A stretch of DNA of 64,000 bases from JACVRW01 sp963734365 (GTDB lineage Bacteria > Actinomycetota > Thermoleophilia > Solirubrobacterales > Thermoleophilaceae), in NCBI GenBank assembly GCA_963734365.1, contig CAVTGV010000004.1, positions 868,001-932,000 on the forward strand. The letters run 5' to 3'. The notes under the pieces were generated by a model. It did not search any database, was not told the DNA's origin, and saw only the letters and a list, made by a program, of their open reading frames with translations. A program made the translations under genes and the position numbers. Below, in pieces: positions 7,961-17,275 of this stretch. Position 1 is the first letter of the stretch. Each line of letters opens with the position of its first letter.

Positions 7961-8790
7961 TGCCCCGCCCCGGGCACGACGGCGCTCTCGAGCAGCTCGG
8001 CGTCGAGCACGGGCCCGTCCACGCAGAGGCGCACGTAGCCCTGGCGAGTGGGGACCACGCAGCCGAAGCAGGCGCCGTATCCGCAGGCCATGCCCGATTC
8101 CAGCGCCAGCTGAGCTCCCACGCCGTGCTCGGCGCACAGCGCCCGCACCCCCTCGAGCATCCCGGGCGGACCGCAGGCGTAGACCGTGGCCGACGGATCG
8201 GCGTCGAGCTCCGCCGCCAGCAGCTCGGTGACGAGCGCCTGGCGGCCCACCGAGCCGTCGTCGGTGACCACCGACACGGCTCCGGAGAAGAGCGCCGCGG
8301 CCTGTGCGTGAGCGGCGCTGCGGAAGCCGAGCAGCATCCTCATCTCGCCGGCGCCCGAGCGCCGCTCGAGCTCCTCCTCGAGACACAGGAGCGGGGCCAC
8401 GCCGATGCCGCCGCCCACGAGGAGACAGCGGGTGCCGGCAGCCGGTTCATCGAAGCCCACGCCGAGCGGCCCCAGTAGCGCCAGCCCCTCGCCCGGCCGT
8501 AAGGCGCCCAAGCGCTCGGTGCCGGGACCCACCGCCTCGAGCAGGAAACTCAGCTCGAGGCCGTCCGGCGCCGGCCACGCGCGCGCGAAGGAGAAGGCCC
8601 GCGGCAGGTAGGGCCGCTCGTCCCCTCCCCCGCCCCAGCCTCGCTCAGACGCCAGCATGTAGAACTGGCCGGGCTGGGGATCGTCAGGTCCGTCCTGGTC
8701 CAGCGCGGTTATCACGTGGTACGCGCCGAGCCGCTCGACTCCCGACACGCGCGCGACCCGCCGCGCCGGCGGAGCGAGCGTGCGCTGCAT
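7957..8790 (-). CDS. pyrK: Dihydroorotate dehydrogenase electron-transfer subunit
   Basis: 277 residues, ATG sharing its A with the carB stop (TGATG). Ferredoxin-reductase-like: FAD region RPYLPRAFSF, nucleotide site LLVGGGIGVAPLL, YACGPPGMLEGV, and a C-terminal 2Fe-2S cluster with Cys in MACGYGACFGCVV and RLCVDGPV. It links PyrD to NAD. pyrK-pyrD adjacency defines the class 1B heterotetramer. Confidence 0.95.
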   Translation of the reverse strand: MQRTLAPPARRVARVSGVERLGAYHVITALDQDGPDDPQPGQFYMLASERGWGGGGDERPYLPRAFSFARAWPAPDGLELSFLLEAVGPGTERLGALRPGEGLALLGPLGVGFDEPAAGTRCLLVGGGIGVAPLLCLEEELERRSGAGEMRMLLGFRSAAHAQAAALFSGAVSVVTDDGSVGRQALVTELLAAELDADPSATVYACGPPGMLEGVRALCAEHGVGAQLALESGMACGYGACFGCVVPTRQGYVRLCVDGPVLDAELLESAVVPGAGH

Positions 8791-11700
8791 CAAGCGCCCC
8801 GCTGCTCGGCCTCGGCGGCCTGGCCGGCCTCCGAGCGGGCCGGCGCCAGGCCGTGGAGCTCCTGCAGTGAGACCACACCCGGCTCGGAAGAGCGGCCGGC
8901 GCGGATGGCTCGCTGCGCCGCGCTTGCACCGGACATCGTCGTGATGCAGGGGACGCCGCGGGCGATCGCCGAGCGCCGGATCTCGTACCCGTCGGCGCGC
9001 GCCCCTGAGCCGGTGGGCGTGTTGATCACCAGCTCCACCTCGCCGGCATCGATGCGCTCGACCACGTTGGGCGAGCCCTCGGAGAGCTTCTGGATGCGCT
9101 CCACCGGCACGCCCATGCGCCGGATCGCGGTGGCGGTGCCGCCGGTGGCCATCACCCGAAAGCCCATGTCGTGAAAGCCGGCGGCCAGCTGCGTGGCGGC
9201 GGGCTTGTCGCCGTCGGTGACCGAGATGAACACCGTGCCCGAGCCGGGCAGCTCCGCTCCCGCCGCGGCCTGCGCCTTGCCGAACGCCGCCGGGTAATCC
9301 GAGGCCACGCCCATCACCTCGCCCGTGGACTTCATCTCGGGGCCCAGGAGCGAATCGGCCCGCGGGAAGCGGCCGAACGGGAGCACCGCCTCCTTGACCG
9401 ACACGTGTCCGGGACTGCGCGGGATCTGCGGGTCGAGCTCGGCCAGGCTCTCGCCGAGCATCAGCCGGCAGGCGAGCTTGGCCAGCGGAACTCCGGTGGC
9501 CTTCGACACGAACGGAACGGTGCGCGAGGCGCGCGGATTGGCCTCGATCACGTACAGCTCCTCGTCGCCGTAGACCGCGTACTGGATGTTGATCAGGCCG
9601 ACCACCCCCAGCCGCAGCGCGATCGCCGCGGTGGCCTCCTCCACCTGCTGGAGCATGTCCGGCCCGAGCGACATCGCCGGGATCACGCAGGCCGAGTCGC
9701 CCGAATGCACGCCCGCCTCCTCCACGTGCTGCATGATCGCGCCGATCCGGACGGTCTCCCCGTCGCAGAGGGCGTCCACGTCCACCTCGATCGCGTTCTC
9801 CAGGAAGCGGTCGAGGAAGATCGTGCGTCCCGCGCCCCCGTTGGTGCGGCGCAGGTAGCCGGCGAGGCCGTCGCGCGAATAACAGATCTCCATGGCCCGG
9901 CCGCCGAGCACGTAGGAGGGGCGCACGAGCAGCGGGTAGCCCACATCGGCGGCCACCTCGAGGGCCTCGGCGTGCGACTCGGCCGTCGCGTAGGGCGGGC
10001 TCTTCAACCCGAGCTCGGCCAGCAGCCCGCCGAAGCTGGGCCGGTCCTCGGCCCGGTGGATCGACTCCACCGGCGTGCCCAGCAGCGGCACGCCGCGCTC
10101 GGCCAGCCCCTGCGCGAGCTTGAGCGGGGTCTGGCCCCCGAACTGGACGATCACGCCCTCGGGCTGCTCGAGCTCGATCACGGCCGCCACGTCCTCGAGC
10201 GTGAGCGGCTCGAAGTAGAGGCGGTCCGAGGTGTCGTAGTCGGTGGAGACCGTCTCGGGGTTGCAGTTGATCATCACCGCGTCGCGGCCCTGCTCGCGCA
10301 CCGTCATCGCCGCGTGGACGCAGCAGTAGTCGAACTCGATTCCCTGCCCGATGCGGTTGGGACCGGAGCCGAGGATCACCACGCCGGGTCGCTCGCCGGC
10401 CCGGACCTCGTGGCTCGCCCGGCGCTCCCAGCCCGAGTAGAAGTAGGGCGTCTCGGCCTCGAACTCGGCGGCGCAGGTGTCCACCGCCTTGAATGAGCGC
10501 TCGAGGCCTTCCTGCGGGTCCTCGCCGCGGGCCAACGCCGCCAGCTCGGCCATGAACCACGGGTCGATGCCGCTGCGGGCGCACAGCTCGGCCTCGGTGT
10601 GCCCGCGGCGGATCGCCTCGAAGAGCACCTCGTAGCGGTCGTGCGAGGGCTGCTCGAGGGCGCCGAGCAGATCGTCGGGGAAGTCGACGGCGGTCACGTC
10701 CAGCTCGCGGGAGCGCATGGCCTTTACGAAGGCCTGCTTGAACGTGCGTCCGATCGCCATCGCCTCGCCCACCGACTGCATCGACGTGTGCAGGCGGCCG
10801 TCCGAGCCCGGGAACTTCTCGAACGCGAAACGCGGCCACTTGACCACCACGTAGTCGATCGCCGGCTCGAAGCTGGCCGGCGTCTTGCGCGTGATGTCGT
10901 TGTCGATCTCCTCGAGCGCGTAGCCCACCGCCAGCCGCGCCGCGATCTTGGCGATCGGGAAGCCGGTGGCCTTGGAGGCCAGCGCGGACGAGCGTGAGAC
11001 GCGCGGGTTCATCTCGATCACGACGATCTCGTCGGTGCGCGGGTTGACCGCGAACTGGATGTTGGAGCCGCCGGTCTCCACCCCCACCGCGCGGATCACG
11101 GTGAGGGCCTGGTCGCGTAGGCGCTGGTACTGGGCGTCGGACAGCGTCTGCTGGGGGGCGACGGTGACGCTGTCCCCCGTGTGCACTCCCATCGGATCGA
11201 CGTTCTCGATCGAGCAGACGATCACAACGTTGTCGTTGTGGTCGCGCATCACCTCGAGCTCGAACTCGCCCCAGCCGATCACCGACTCCTCCACCAGCAC
11301 CTGGCCGATAGGGCTGGCGGCGAGGCCCTCGGCCACCACCTGGCGGTATTCGGGCTCGCTGCGGGCGATGCCGCCGCCGGCCCCGCCCATGGTGAACCCG
11401 GGGCGGACGATCGCGGGCAGGCCGATCTCGGGAAGCGCCCGCTCGGCCTCGCGCATCGACTTGACCGCCGCGCTGCGCGGCACCCGCAGGCCCGCGCGCT
11501 CCATGGTTGTGCGGAACAGGTCGCGGTCCTCGGCACGCCGGATGGCCTCGTAGTCCGCGCCGATCAGCTCGACCCGGTGCCGGCGCAGCGTGCCGTCCTC
11601 AGACAGCTGCCGGGCGAGGTCGAGCGCCGTGCCCCCGCCGAGCGTGGGCAACAGGGCATCCGGCTTCTCGCGCTCGATCACCCGGGCCACCGAGCCCGGC

Positions 11701-11909
11701 AGCAGCGGCTCGATGTAAGTGGCCGTGGCGAACTCCGGGTCGGTCATGATCGTGGCCGGGTTGGAGTTGATGAGCACCACTTCGTAGCCCTCCTCCAACA
11801 GCACCTTGCAGGCCTGCGCCCCCGAGTAGTCGAACTCGGCCGCCTGGCCGATCACGATCGGGCCCGAGCCGAGCACGAGGATCTTGCGGAGGTCGTTGCG
11901 GCGCGGCAT
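8790..11909 (-). CDS. carB: Carbamoyl-phosphate synthase large subunit
   Basis: 1039 residues. Two ATP-grasp halves: the first begins KILVLGSGPIVIGQAAEFDYSG and includes EVMRDHNDNVVIVCSIEN; the second begins VVILGSGPNRIGQGIEFDYCC with GGQTPLKLAQGL; a C-terminal MGS-like allosteric domain follows (MGFRVMATGGTAT). It makes carbamoyl phosphate from bicarbonate, ammonia and two ATP with the CarA glutaminase. ATG shares a base with the carA stop, so the two are translationally coupled. Slightly shorter than the usual 1060-1070. Confidence 0.97.
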   Translation of the reverse strand: MPRRNDLRKILVLGSGPIVIGQAAEFDYSGAQACKVLLEEGYEVVLINSNPATIMTDPEFATATYIEPLLPGSVARVIEREKPDALLPTLGGGTALDLARQLSEDGTLRRHRVELIGADYEAIRRAEDRDLFRTTMERAGLRVPRSAAVKSMREAERALPEIGLPAIVRPGFTMGGAGGGIARSEPEYRQVVAEGLAASPIGQVLVEESVIGWGEFELEVMRDHNDNVVIVCSIENVDPMGVHTGDSVTVAPQQTLSDAQYQRLRDQALTVIRAVGVETGGSNIQFAVNPRTDEIVVIEMNPRVSRSSALASKATGFPIAKIAARLAVGYALEEIDNDITRKTPASFEPAIDYVVVKWPRFAFEKFPGSDGRLHTSMQSVGEAMAIGRTFKQAFVKAMRSRELDVTAVDFPDDLLGALEQPSHDRYEVLFEAIRRGHTEAELCARSGIDPWFMAELAALARGEDPQEGLERSFKAVDTCAAEFEAETPYFYSGWERRASHEVRAGERPGVVILGSGPNRIGQGIEFDYCCVHAAMTVREQGRDAVMINCNPETVSTDYDTSDRLYFEPLTLEDVAAVIELEQPEGVIVQFGGQTPLKLAQGLAERGVPLLGTPVESIHRAEDRPSFGGLLAELGLKSPPYATAESHAEALEVAADVGYPLLVRPSYVLGGRAMEICYSRDGLAGYLRRTNGGAGRTIFLDRFLENAIEVDVDALCDGETVRIGAIMQHVEEAGVHSGDSACVIPAMSLGPDMLQQVEEATAAIALRLGVVGLINIQYAVYGDEELYVIEANPRASRTVPFVSKATGVPLAKLACRLMLGESLAELDPQIPRSPGHVSVKEAVLPFGRFPRADSLLGPEMKSTGEVMGVASDYPAAFGKAQAAAGAELPGSGTVFISVTDGDKPAATQLAAGFHDMGFRVMATGGTATAIRRMGVPVERIQKLSEGSPNVVERIDAGEVELVINTPTGSGARADGYEIRRSAIARGVPCITTMSGASAAQRAIRAGRSSEPGVVSLQELHGLAPARSEAGQAAEAEQRGA

Positions 11910-13033
11910 CAGGCGGCCACCAGGCGCTCGAGGAACCGGTCGAAGAGGTGAACAGCGTCATGCGGCCCGGGCCCGGCCTCGGGGTGGTATTGCACCGTGG
12001 AGCCGGGCACGTCGCGCAGCACGAGGCCCTCGACGGTGCGGTCGTAGAGGTTGAGCTGCCCGAGCTCGGCCACGCCGAAGTCGGTCTCCCAGCGCACCGG
12101 CTCGTCGCCGGCGATGGTGCGCTCGCCGTCGGGGCCCACCACGGCGAACCCGTGGTTCTGGGAGGTGATCTCGATGCGGCCCGTCTCGAGGTCCTTCACC
12201 GGGTGGTTGGCGCCGCGGTGGCCGAACGGGAGCTTGAAGGTCTCGAGGCCCACGGCGCGGCAGAGCAGCTGGTGTCCCAGGCAGATGCCCCAGACCGGCA
12301 CCTTGCCCAGCACCCCGCGCACGGTGTCGACGACGTAGTCGAGCGCCGCGGGGTCGCCCGGGCCGTTGGCCAGGAACACGGCGTCGGGCTCGCGCGCGAG
12401 GAGAGTGTCCGCGGAGACGTGGCAGGGGTACAGCTCGAGCTGCACGCCGCGGTCGCGCATGTTGCGCACGATCGAGCTCTTGATGCCGGTGTCGATGCCG
12501 ATCACGCGCGGCCCGTCGCCCTCGAGGACCTGGGGCTCGTCCGGCGTAACCTCGCGCGCGAGGTCTCGGCCCACCATCGACGGCTCGGCGGCGATCCGCT
12601 CCCGCGCCGTGGCTTCGGGGACGTCGGCACGGAAGACGCCACCGCGCATCGCTCCCTTGTCGCGGATGTGGCGGACCAGGGCGCGGGTGTCGACTCCGGA
12701 GAGAGCCGGGACGCCGCAGTCGGCGAGCCAGGTGAGCCAGCCGCCCTCGGCGGCCGCGGCGTCCTCGCGATCCACGCCCTCGCGCATGATCACCGCGCGC
12801 GCGTGGATGCGGTCGGACTCCATGTGGGCGCCGGCCACCCCGTAGTTGCCGATCAGGGGATAGGTGAAGACGATGATCTGCCCGGCATAGCTGGGATCGG
12901 AGACCGCCTCCTGGTAACCGGACATCGCGGTGTTGAACACGACCTCGCCCGTGCCGGGGACGGGCGCGCCCACCGCCTCACCGTCGAAGCGGCTGCCGTC
13001 CTCGAGTAGCAGGTAGGCCTCGCCGGCGGCCAT
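11909..13033 (-). CDS. carA: Carbamoyl-phosphate synthase small subunit
   Basis: 374 residues from the ATG that overlaps the pyrC stop (TGATG). N-terminal CPSase small domain (LLLEDGSRFDGEAVG, FNTAMSGYQE, IIVFTYPLIGNYGV), then class I glutamine amidotransferase with nucleophile Cys in GICLGHQLL and the catalytic His-Glu in QYHPEAGPG. It hydrolyses glutamine and channels ammonia to CarB. Confidence 0.96.
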   Translation of the reverse strand: MAAGEAYLLLEDGSRFDGEAVGAPVPGTGEVVFNTAMSGYQEAVSDPSYAGQIIVFTYPLIGNYGVAGAHMESDRIHARAVIMREGVDREDAAAAEGGWLTWLADCGVPALSGVDTRALVRHIRDKGAMRGGVFRADVPEATARERIAAEPSMVGRDLAREVTPDEPQVLEGDGPRVIGIDTGIKSSIVRNMRDRGVQLELYPCHVSADTLLAREPDAVFLANGPGDPAALDYVVDTVRGVLGKVPVWGICLGHQLLCRAVGLETFKLPFGHRGANHPVKDLETGRIEITSQNHGFAVVGPDGERTIAGDEPVRWETDFGVAELGQLNLYDRTVEGLVLRDVPGSTVQYHPEAGPGPHDAVHLFDRFLERLVAA

Positions 13034-14397
13034 CACACCACCGCTCCCAGGGCGAACGAGCGCTCGCGGTAGGCCACGCTGCCGTCGGCCACGGTCATGC
13101 GGATCCGGCCCGTGAGCCGGCGGCCCGCGAACGCGCAATTCTCCGAGCGGCTCTCGTAGCCGGATTCGCCGACCTCCCACTCCGCGTCGAGGTCGGCGAG
13201 GCAGACGTTGGCGCGCGAGCCCGGCGCCAGGCTGGGCAGCTCGAGCCCGAAGGGCCCGCCTCCGGCGGTCATGCGCTCGACCAGCAGATCGAGGCCGATC
13301 AGCCCGGGCAGCACGAGACCGGTGTGCAGCGCGGCGAACGCGGTCTCGAGTCCGGTGACGCCCATTGGCGCGAGCTCGAAGGGCTGCTCCTTCTCCTCGC
13401 GCGCGTGAGGCGCGTGGTCGGTGGCCACGCAGTCGATCGTGCCCGAGCGCAGGCCCGCGATCAGCGCCTCGCGGTCGGCCGGTGCGCGCAGCGGCGGGTT
13501 CATCTTCAGGTTGGCGTCGAGCGACCGGACGTCCTCGTCGGTCAGCAGCAGGTGGTGGGGCGTGGCCTCGCAGGTCACCGCCGTGCCGCTCTGCCGGGCG
13601 CGCTCGATGGCCTCCACGGTCTCGTGCGCGGACACGTGCTGAACGTGAATGCGCCCGCCCTCGTAGAGGGCCAGCGCGCAGTCCCGCGCCACCATCGTCG
13701 ACTCCGACAGCGACGGGATCCCCGCCACGCCCAGCAGCGCCGAGACCTCGCCCTCGTGCATCACGCCGCCCGCCGAGAGGGCGGGATCCTCCTCGTGCAG
13801 GGCAATCACGAGGCGGGCGAGCCGCTGGTACTGGAGGGCCTGTCGCAGCACTCCGGCCGAGCGGACCGGAAGGCCGTCGTCGGTGAAGCCGGCCGCGCCC
13901 GAGTCGGCCAGCTCGGCCATCTCGGTCAGGCCCTCGCCGCGCTGGCCGACGGTGATGGCGGCCATGAAGCCGGTGGGGATGCGGGCCTCGGCCCGCGCCC
14001 GTTCGCGTAGCGAGCGCAGGATCGGCGCGGAGTCCACCACCGGCTCGGTGTTGGGCTGGGCGATGATCGCGCAGAAGCCGCCGGCCGCCGCCGCCCGCGT
14101 GCCGGAGTCGAGGTCTTCCTCGTCCTCGCGTCCGGGCGTGCGCAGGTGCACGTGCGGGTCGACGAACGCCGGGAAGGCGTGGAGGCCCTCCGCGTCGACG
14201 CGCTCGGCGCCCTCGGGCGCCTCCAGCGAGTCGCCGATCTCAGCCACCCGCCCGTCGCGGATCAGCAGGTCGGATGTCGAGTCCAGCCCCGCGCGCGGGT
14301 CGAGCAGCCGCGCCCCACGCAGGAGCACCGTTCCTGCGGGGGCGCCGGCCCGGTCCAGCTGGAGGGCGCCGGCGGCCTCGCTCGTGGCGGTCCTCAT
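13033..14397 (-). CDS. pyrC: Dihydroorotase, class I
   Basis: 454 residues; ATG overlaps the pyrB stop (ATGA). Amidohydrolase fold: metal motif DPHVHLRTPG near residue 60, PNTEPVVDS, ATPHHLLLTDED, NPPLRAPADRE and CVATDHAPH with the last metal ligand. Cyclises carbamoyl aspartate to dihydroorotate. The frame continues upstream into pyrB sequence but the ATG at 14397 matches family N-termini. Confidence 0.95.
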   Translation of the reverse strand: MRTATSEAAGALQLDRAGAPAGTVLLRGARLLDPRAGLDSTSDLLIRDGRVAEIGDSLEAPEGAERVDAEGLHAFPAFVDPHVHLRTPGREDEEDLDSGTRAAAAGGFCAIIAQPNTEPVVDSAPILRSLRERARAEARIPTGFMAAITVGQRGEGLTEMAELADSGAAGFTDDGLPVRSAGVLRQALQYQRLARLVIALHEEDPALSAGGVMHEGEVSALLGVAGIPSLSESTMVARDCALALYEGGRIHVQHVSAHETVEAIERARQSGTAVTCEATPHHLLLTDEDVRSLDANLKMNPPLRAPADREALIAGLRSGTIDCVATDHAPHAREEKEQPFELAPMGVTGLETAFAALHTGLVLPGLIGLDLLVERMTAGGGPFGLELPSLAPGSRANVCLADLDAEWEVGESGYESRSENCAFAGRRLTGRIRMTVADGSVAYRERSFALGAVV

Positions 14398-15344
14398 GCG
14401 GGCTGCGGCTCCGCCTCGGCGCCTGCGCCCACAGCCGCCGGCGCCCCGCGGCCGGCCAGGAGCTCGTACAGCACCGCCATGCGCACCACCACGCCCGACT
14501 CCACCTGCTCGGTGATGAGCGCCTGGGGCGAGTCGATCACCTCGGCGGAGAGCTCGACCCCGCGGTTGACCGGTCCGGGGTGCATCAGGAGCTGGTTGGG
14601 CCCCAGGCGGCGGCCGTCGATCTGATAGCAGGCCGCGTATTCGCGCAGCGACGGCACGAACGACCCGGTCATCCGCTCGTGCTGCATCCGCAGCGCGTAG
14701 ACCACGTCGGCCGAGGGCAGCTCGTCGAGCGTGTGGCGCACCTGGCAGCCGAGGGACTCGATCCCGCGCGGAATCAGCGTGGGCGGGCCGCAGACTGTGA
14801 CCTCGCAGCCCATGCGCGTGAAGGCCAGAATGTTCGAGCGGGCCACTCGGCTGTGGAGCACGTCCCCGACGATCCACACGCGCAGTCCTTCGAGCGAGCC
14901 GGCGCGGCGCTTGAGCGTGTAGAGGTCGAGCAGAGCCTGGGTGGGATGCTCGTGCTTGCCGTCGCCCGCGTTGATCACCGAGGCCCGCGTCCAGCGCGCC
15001 ACCAGGCCGGCCGCCCCGGCGTGCGGGGTGCGGATCACGATCGCCGCGGGGTCGTACGCGGACAGGGTCTGCACGGTGTCCTTGAGCGACTCGCCCTTCT
15101 CGACCGCGGAGCCCGCGGCTTTGATCGTCACGAGGTCGGCCGACAGCCGCTTGGCCGCCAGCTCGAAGCTCGACTGGGTACGGGTCGAGGCCTCGTAGAA
15201 GAGGTTGATCACCGTGCGTCCGCGCAGGGTCGGCACCTTCTTGATCTCGCGGCCCGACACCTCCGCGAAGCTCTCGGCGCGGCCGAGTATCCGTTCGATG
15301 TCGTCGCGCGAGAGGTCGTCGACCGTCAACAGGTGCCTATGCAT
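14394..15344 (-). CDS. pyrB: Aspartate carbamoyltransferase catalytic subunit
   Basis: 316 residues, normal length. Carbamoyl-phosphate site FYEASTRTQSSFE, second site GDGKHEHPTQALLDLYT, and VGDVLHSRVARSN for the aspartate domain. Condenses carbamoyl phosphate with aspartate. The start overlaps the end of pyrR by 8 bases. No regulatory pyrI gene is nearby; PyrC next door fits the non-allosteric type. Confidence 0.97.
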   Translation of the reverse strand: MHRHLLTVDDLSRDDIERILGRAESFAEVSGREIKKVPTLRGRTVINLFYEASTRTQSSFELAAKRLSADLVTIKAAGSAVEKGESLKDTVQTLSAYDPAAIVIRTPHAGAAGLVARWTRASVINAGDGKHEHPTQALLDLYTLKRRAGSLEGLRVWIVGDVLHSRVARSNILAFTRMGCEVTVCGPPTLIPRGIESLGCQVRHTLDELPSADVVYALRMQHERMTGSFVPSLREYAACYQIDGRRLGPNQLLMHPGPVNRGVELSAEVIDSPQALITEQVESGVVVRMAVLYELLAGRGAPAAVGAGAEAEPQPA

Positions 15345-15897
15345 CGCTCGTCTCCTCCATCCAGGCCTCCGATATCCCGACCTCGTCGTGGCCGTCGATC
15401 TCCTCGACCCTCACGTTCACCCGCTCGCCGCGGGCGGTGGGAAGGTTCTTGCCCACGTAGTCGGGCCGGATCGGCAGCTCGCGGTGGCCGCGGTCGGCCA
15501 GCACGGCCAGCTGGACGCGGCGCGGCCGGCCGTAGTCGAACAGCGCGTCGATCGCGGCGCGCACGGTGCGGCCGGTGTAGAGCACGTCGTCGACCAGGAC
15601 GACCGTGGTGTCCTCGACGGGGAAGTCGATGTGAGAGGCATGGACCACCGGCTGGTAGTCGGCTCCGCGGATCCCCACGTCGTCGCGGTAGAAGCTGATG
15701 TCGATGTCGCCGAGGGGAACCGGCTCGCCGACCAGATCGGCCACCAGGTCGCGCAACCGGGCGCCCAGCACAGCACCGCGACGGTGGATCCCCACGACCG
15801 CGACTCCCTCGCCCCCCGTCTTCTCGACGATCTCGTGGGCGATGCGCACCAGTGTGCGCCGCACGTCCTCGCGATCGAGGACCGTCTTCTCGTTCAT
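15337..15897 (-). CDS. pyrR: Bifunctional pyr operon regulator / uracil phosphoribosyltransferase
   Basis: 186 residues. Phosphoribosyltransferase fold with PRPP motif VVLVDDVLYTGRTVRAA, N-terminus DREDVRRTLVRIAHEIVEK and GIHRRGAVLGARL. PyrR binds UMP/UTP and a leader RNA hairpin to reduce pyr expression. Of two ATGs (15903 and 15897) the second is preferred: it sits 8 bases after GGAAGG, against 2 for the first. The RNA hairpin just upstream is probably its own target. Confidence 0.95.
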   Translation of the reverse strand: MNEKTVLDREDVRRTLVRIAHEIVEKTGGEGVAVVGIHRRGAVLGARLRDLVADLVGEPVPLGDIDISFYRDDVGIRGADYQPVVHASHIDFPVEDTTVVLVDDVLYTGRTVRAAIDALFDYGRPRRVQLAVLADRGHRELPIRPDYVGKNLPTARGERVNVRVEEIDGHDEVGISEAWMEETSDA

Positions 15898-15905
15898 CTC
15901 CATGC

Positions 15906-15940
15906 CCTTCCTGGCCTCACGGGACCGGGTTAAAGGAACC
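15906..15940 (-). promoter_or_regulatory. PyrR-binding leader hairpin masking the pyrR Shine-Dalgarno
   Basis: On the minus strand the loop sequence GGTCCCGTGAGGCC (15926-15913) fits the PyrR recognition pattern (TCCNGNGAGGY). GGTC pairs with GGCC around a six-base loop, and TTCCT below pairs with AGGAA, so the lower stem takes in GGAAGG, the ribosome site of pyrR. There is no terminator, so repression would act on translation as described for mycobacteria. Seen directly; the function follows from the family. Confidence 0.8.
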
Positions 15941-15975
15941 TGGCGCGAGACTACCAGCGCCCGCCGACGCCCAGA

Positions 15976-16005
15976 TTGGCAACCCTCCGGCGAGCCAGCT
16001 ACTGT
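15976..16005 (+). promoter_or_regulatory. Promoter of the gene at 16014, leaderless
   Basis: TTGGCA (15976-15981), 18-base spacer, TACTGT (16000-16005), then GTG at 16014. Start codon 8 bases past the -10 implies a leaderless transcript. It overlaps the divergent pyrR promoter region. Confidence 0.6.
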
Positions 16006-16013
16006 GAAGTCAG

Positions 16014-16304
16014 GTGAACGCGGACCGCGCCCAGGCATACGGCAGGCTCATGGAGGTCGCGGCGGCCGAGGGCCCCGAGGCGCTCGAGCCGAGCGAGCGG
16101 ACTCTGCTGCGCGAAGCGGCCGACTCAGTGTTCTTCTCGCAGGACATCGGGCTGGACGAGGAGGCCCAGGAGGCGCTCGCCCGTGTGGGCGACCTCACCG
16201 GCACGCTGGTGGGCGCCGAGCGCTGGGACTCCGCCCACGCCGAGCAGGTGCTGCAGGACCTCGAGGCGTGCGGGCCGGCTCAGCTGGTCCGCCTCGGCGA
16301 GTAG
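16014..16304 (+). CDS. Small acidic helical protein of unknown function
   Basis: 96 residues, GTG start supported by a good -35/-10 pair. Rich in Glu, Ala and Leu, predicted helical throughout (ERTLLREAADSVFFSQDIG, EEAQEALARVGDLTGTLVG), no Cys motif useful for metals, no membrane segment. I do not recognise a family. It stands alone between the pyr operon and rnz, convergent with rnz, ending 10 bases from its stop. Confidence 0.7.
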   Translation: MNADRAQAYGRLMEVAAAEGPEALEPSERTLLREAADSVFFSQDIGLDEEAQEALARVGDLTGTLVGAERWDSAHAEQVLQDLEACGPAQLVRLGE

Positions 16305-16313
16305 CCCTCCGGC

Positions 16314-17273
16314 TCAGCCTCCGGGGGCGGCCGCCGGCAGCGGCGGGCTGTCCGACGCCCGGATGAGCACCGGCTCACCGCGCTCGGGGAAGGGAATCTC
16401 GATGCGATCGAAGTCGCGCGGGACCACCGCGTTCGGGAAGCGCTCGCGGGCCTCGTCGCGCACCTGGCCGCCCGAGTAGCGGGGCGAGATGTGCGTGAGT
16501 GCCAGCAGCTCCACGCCCGCCGCCGCCGCCATCTCACCCGCCTGCGCGGCCGTGGAGTGGCGGGTCTCGCGCGCCCGCTCGGCATCCTCCTCCATGAAGG
16601 TGGCCTCGTGCACGAGGAGGTCGGCCTCCCAGGCCACGAGCCGGGTGAGGTCGGAGGGGGCGGTGTCGCCTGTCAGCACCAGCTTGCGCCCGCGACGCTC
16701 CTCCCCCATCACCTGTCCGGGCTCGACTCCGTTCACGGTCTCGCCGCGCTGCAGCCGGCCGAAGTCCGGCCCGGGTGTCACGCCCAGCTCGCGCGCGCGC
16801 GCGGGATCGAACACTCCCGGCCGGGTCTCTTCGACCAGCGCGTAGCCGAGCCCGCGGCCGCCGTGATCGACCTCGAAGGCGGCGATTCGGTAGCCGTCAC
16901 GGGCGAGCTCGTCGTTGGGCTCGAGCTCCACCAGCTCGACCGGAAAGGTCAGCCGTCCGATCACCGGCGCGAGCCGATCGAACAGCCGCTGCAGGCCACG
17001 CGGCCCGTAGACCGTGAGCTCGCGCTCGCGCTGGCGCAGGGCGAAGGTCTTCAGCATTCCGGGCAGCCCGAGCACGTGGTCGGCGTGGAAGTGGGTGATC
17101 AGGAGCTCCTCGAGCTCGACGAGACCCACCGAGCGCATCAGCTGGCGCTGAGTGCCCTCCCCGCAGTCCACGAGCAGCCGGTCGCCGCCGCGCCGGATCA
17201 GCGTGGCGGGAAGCCCACGCCGCGGGCTGGGCGAGGAGCCCGCGGTGCCCAGGAAGAGGACGTCGAGGTCCAT
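16314..17273 (-). CDS. rnz: Ribonuclease Z (tRNA 3' endonuclease)
   Basis: 319 residues, short-form RNase Z length. Metallo-beta-lactamase fold: N-terminus DLDVLFLGTAGSSPSPRRG, zinc motif THFHADHVLGLPGML, a downstream VLTGDTAPS with the bridging Asp, LVHEATF, and the C-terminal HxS motif LTHISPRYSG. Removes tRNA 3' trailers before CCA addition, fitting the nearby tRNA-Arg that lacks an encoded CCA. Ends 2 bases from the next minus-strand gene. Confidence 0.94.
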   Translation of the reverse strand: MDLDVLFLGTAGSSPSPRRGLPATLIRRGGDRLLVDCGEGTQRQLMRSVGLVELEELLITHFHADHVLGLPGMLKTFALRQRERELTVYGPRGLQRLFDRLAPVIGRLTFPVELVELEPNDELARDGYRIAAFEVDHGGRGLGYALVEETRPGVFDPARARELGVTPGPDFGRLQRGETVNGVEPGQVMGEERRGRKLVLTGDTAPSDLTRLVAWEADLLVHEATFMEEDAERARETRHSTAAQAGEMAAAAGVELLALTHISPRYSGGQVRDEARERFPNAVVPRDFDRIEIPFPERGEPVLIRASDSPPLPAAAPGG

Positions 17274-17275
17274 CG

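Noticed and set aside
9171..10496. 441-codon plus-strand frame opposite carB
   Set aside because: Antisense shadow of carB with biased His/Gln/Gly/Val composition and no family features.
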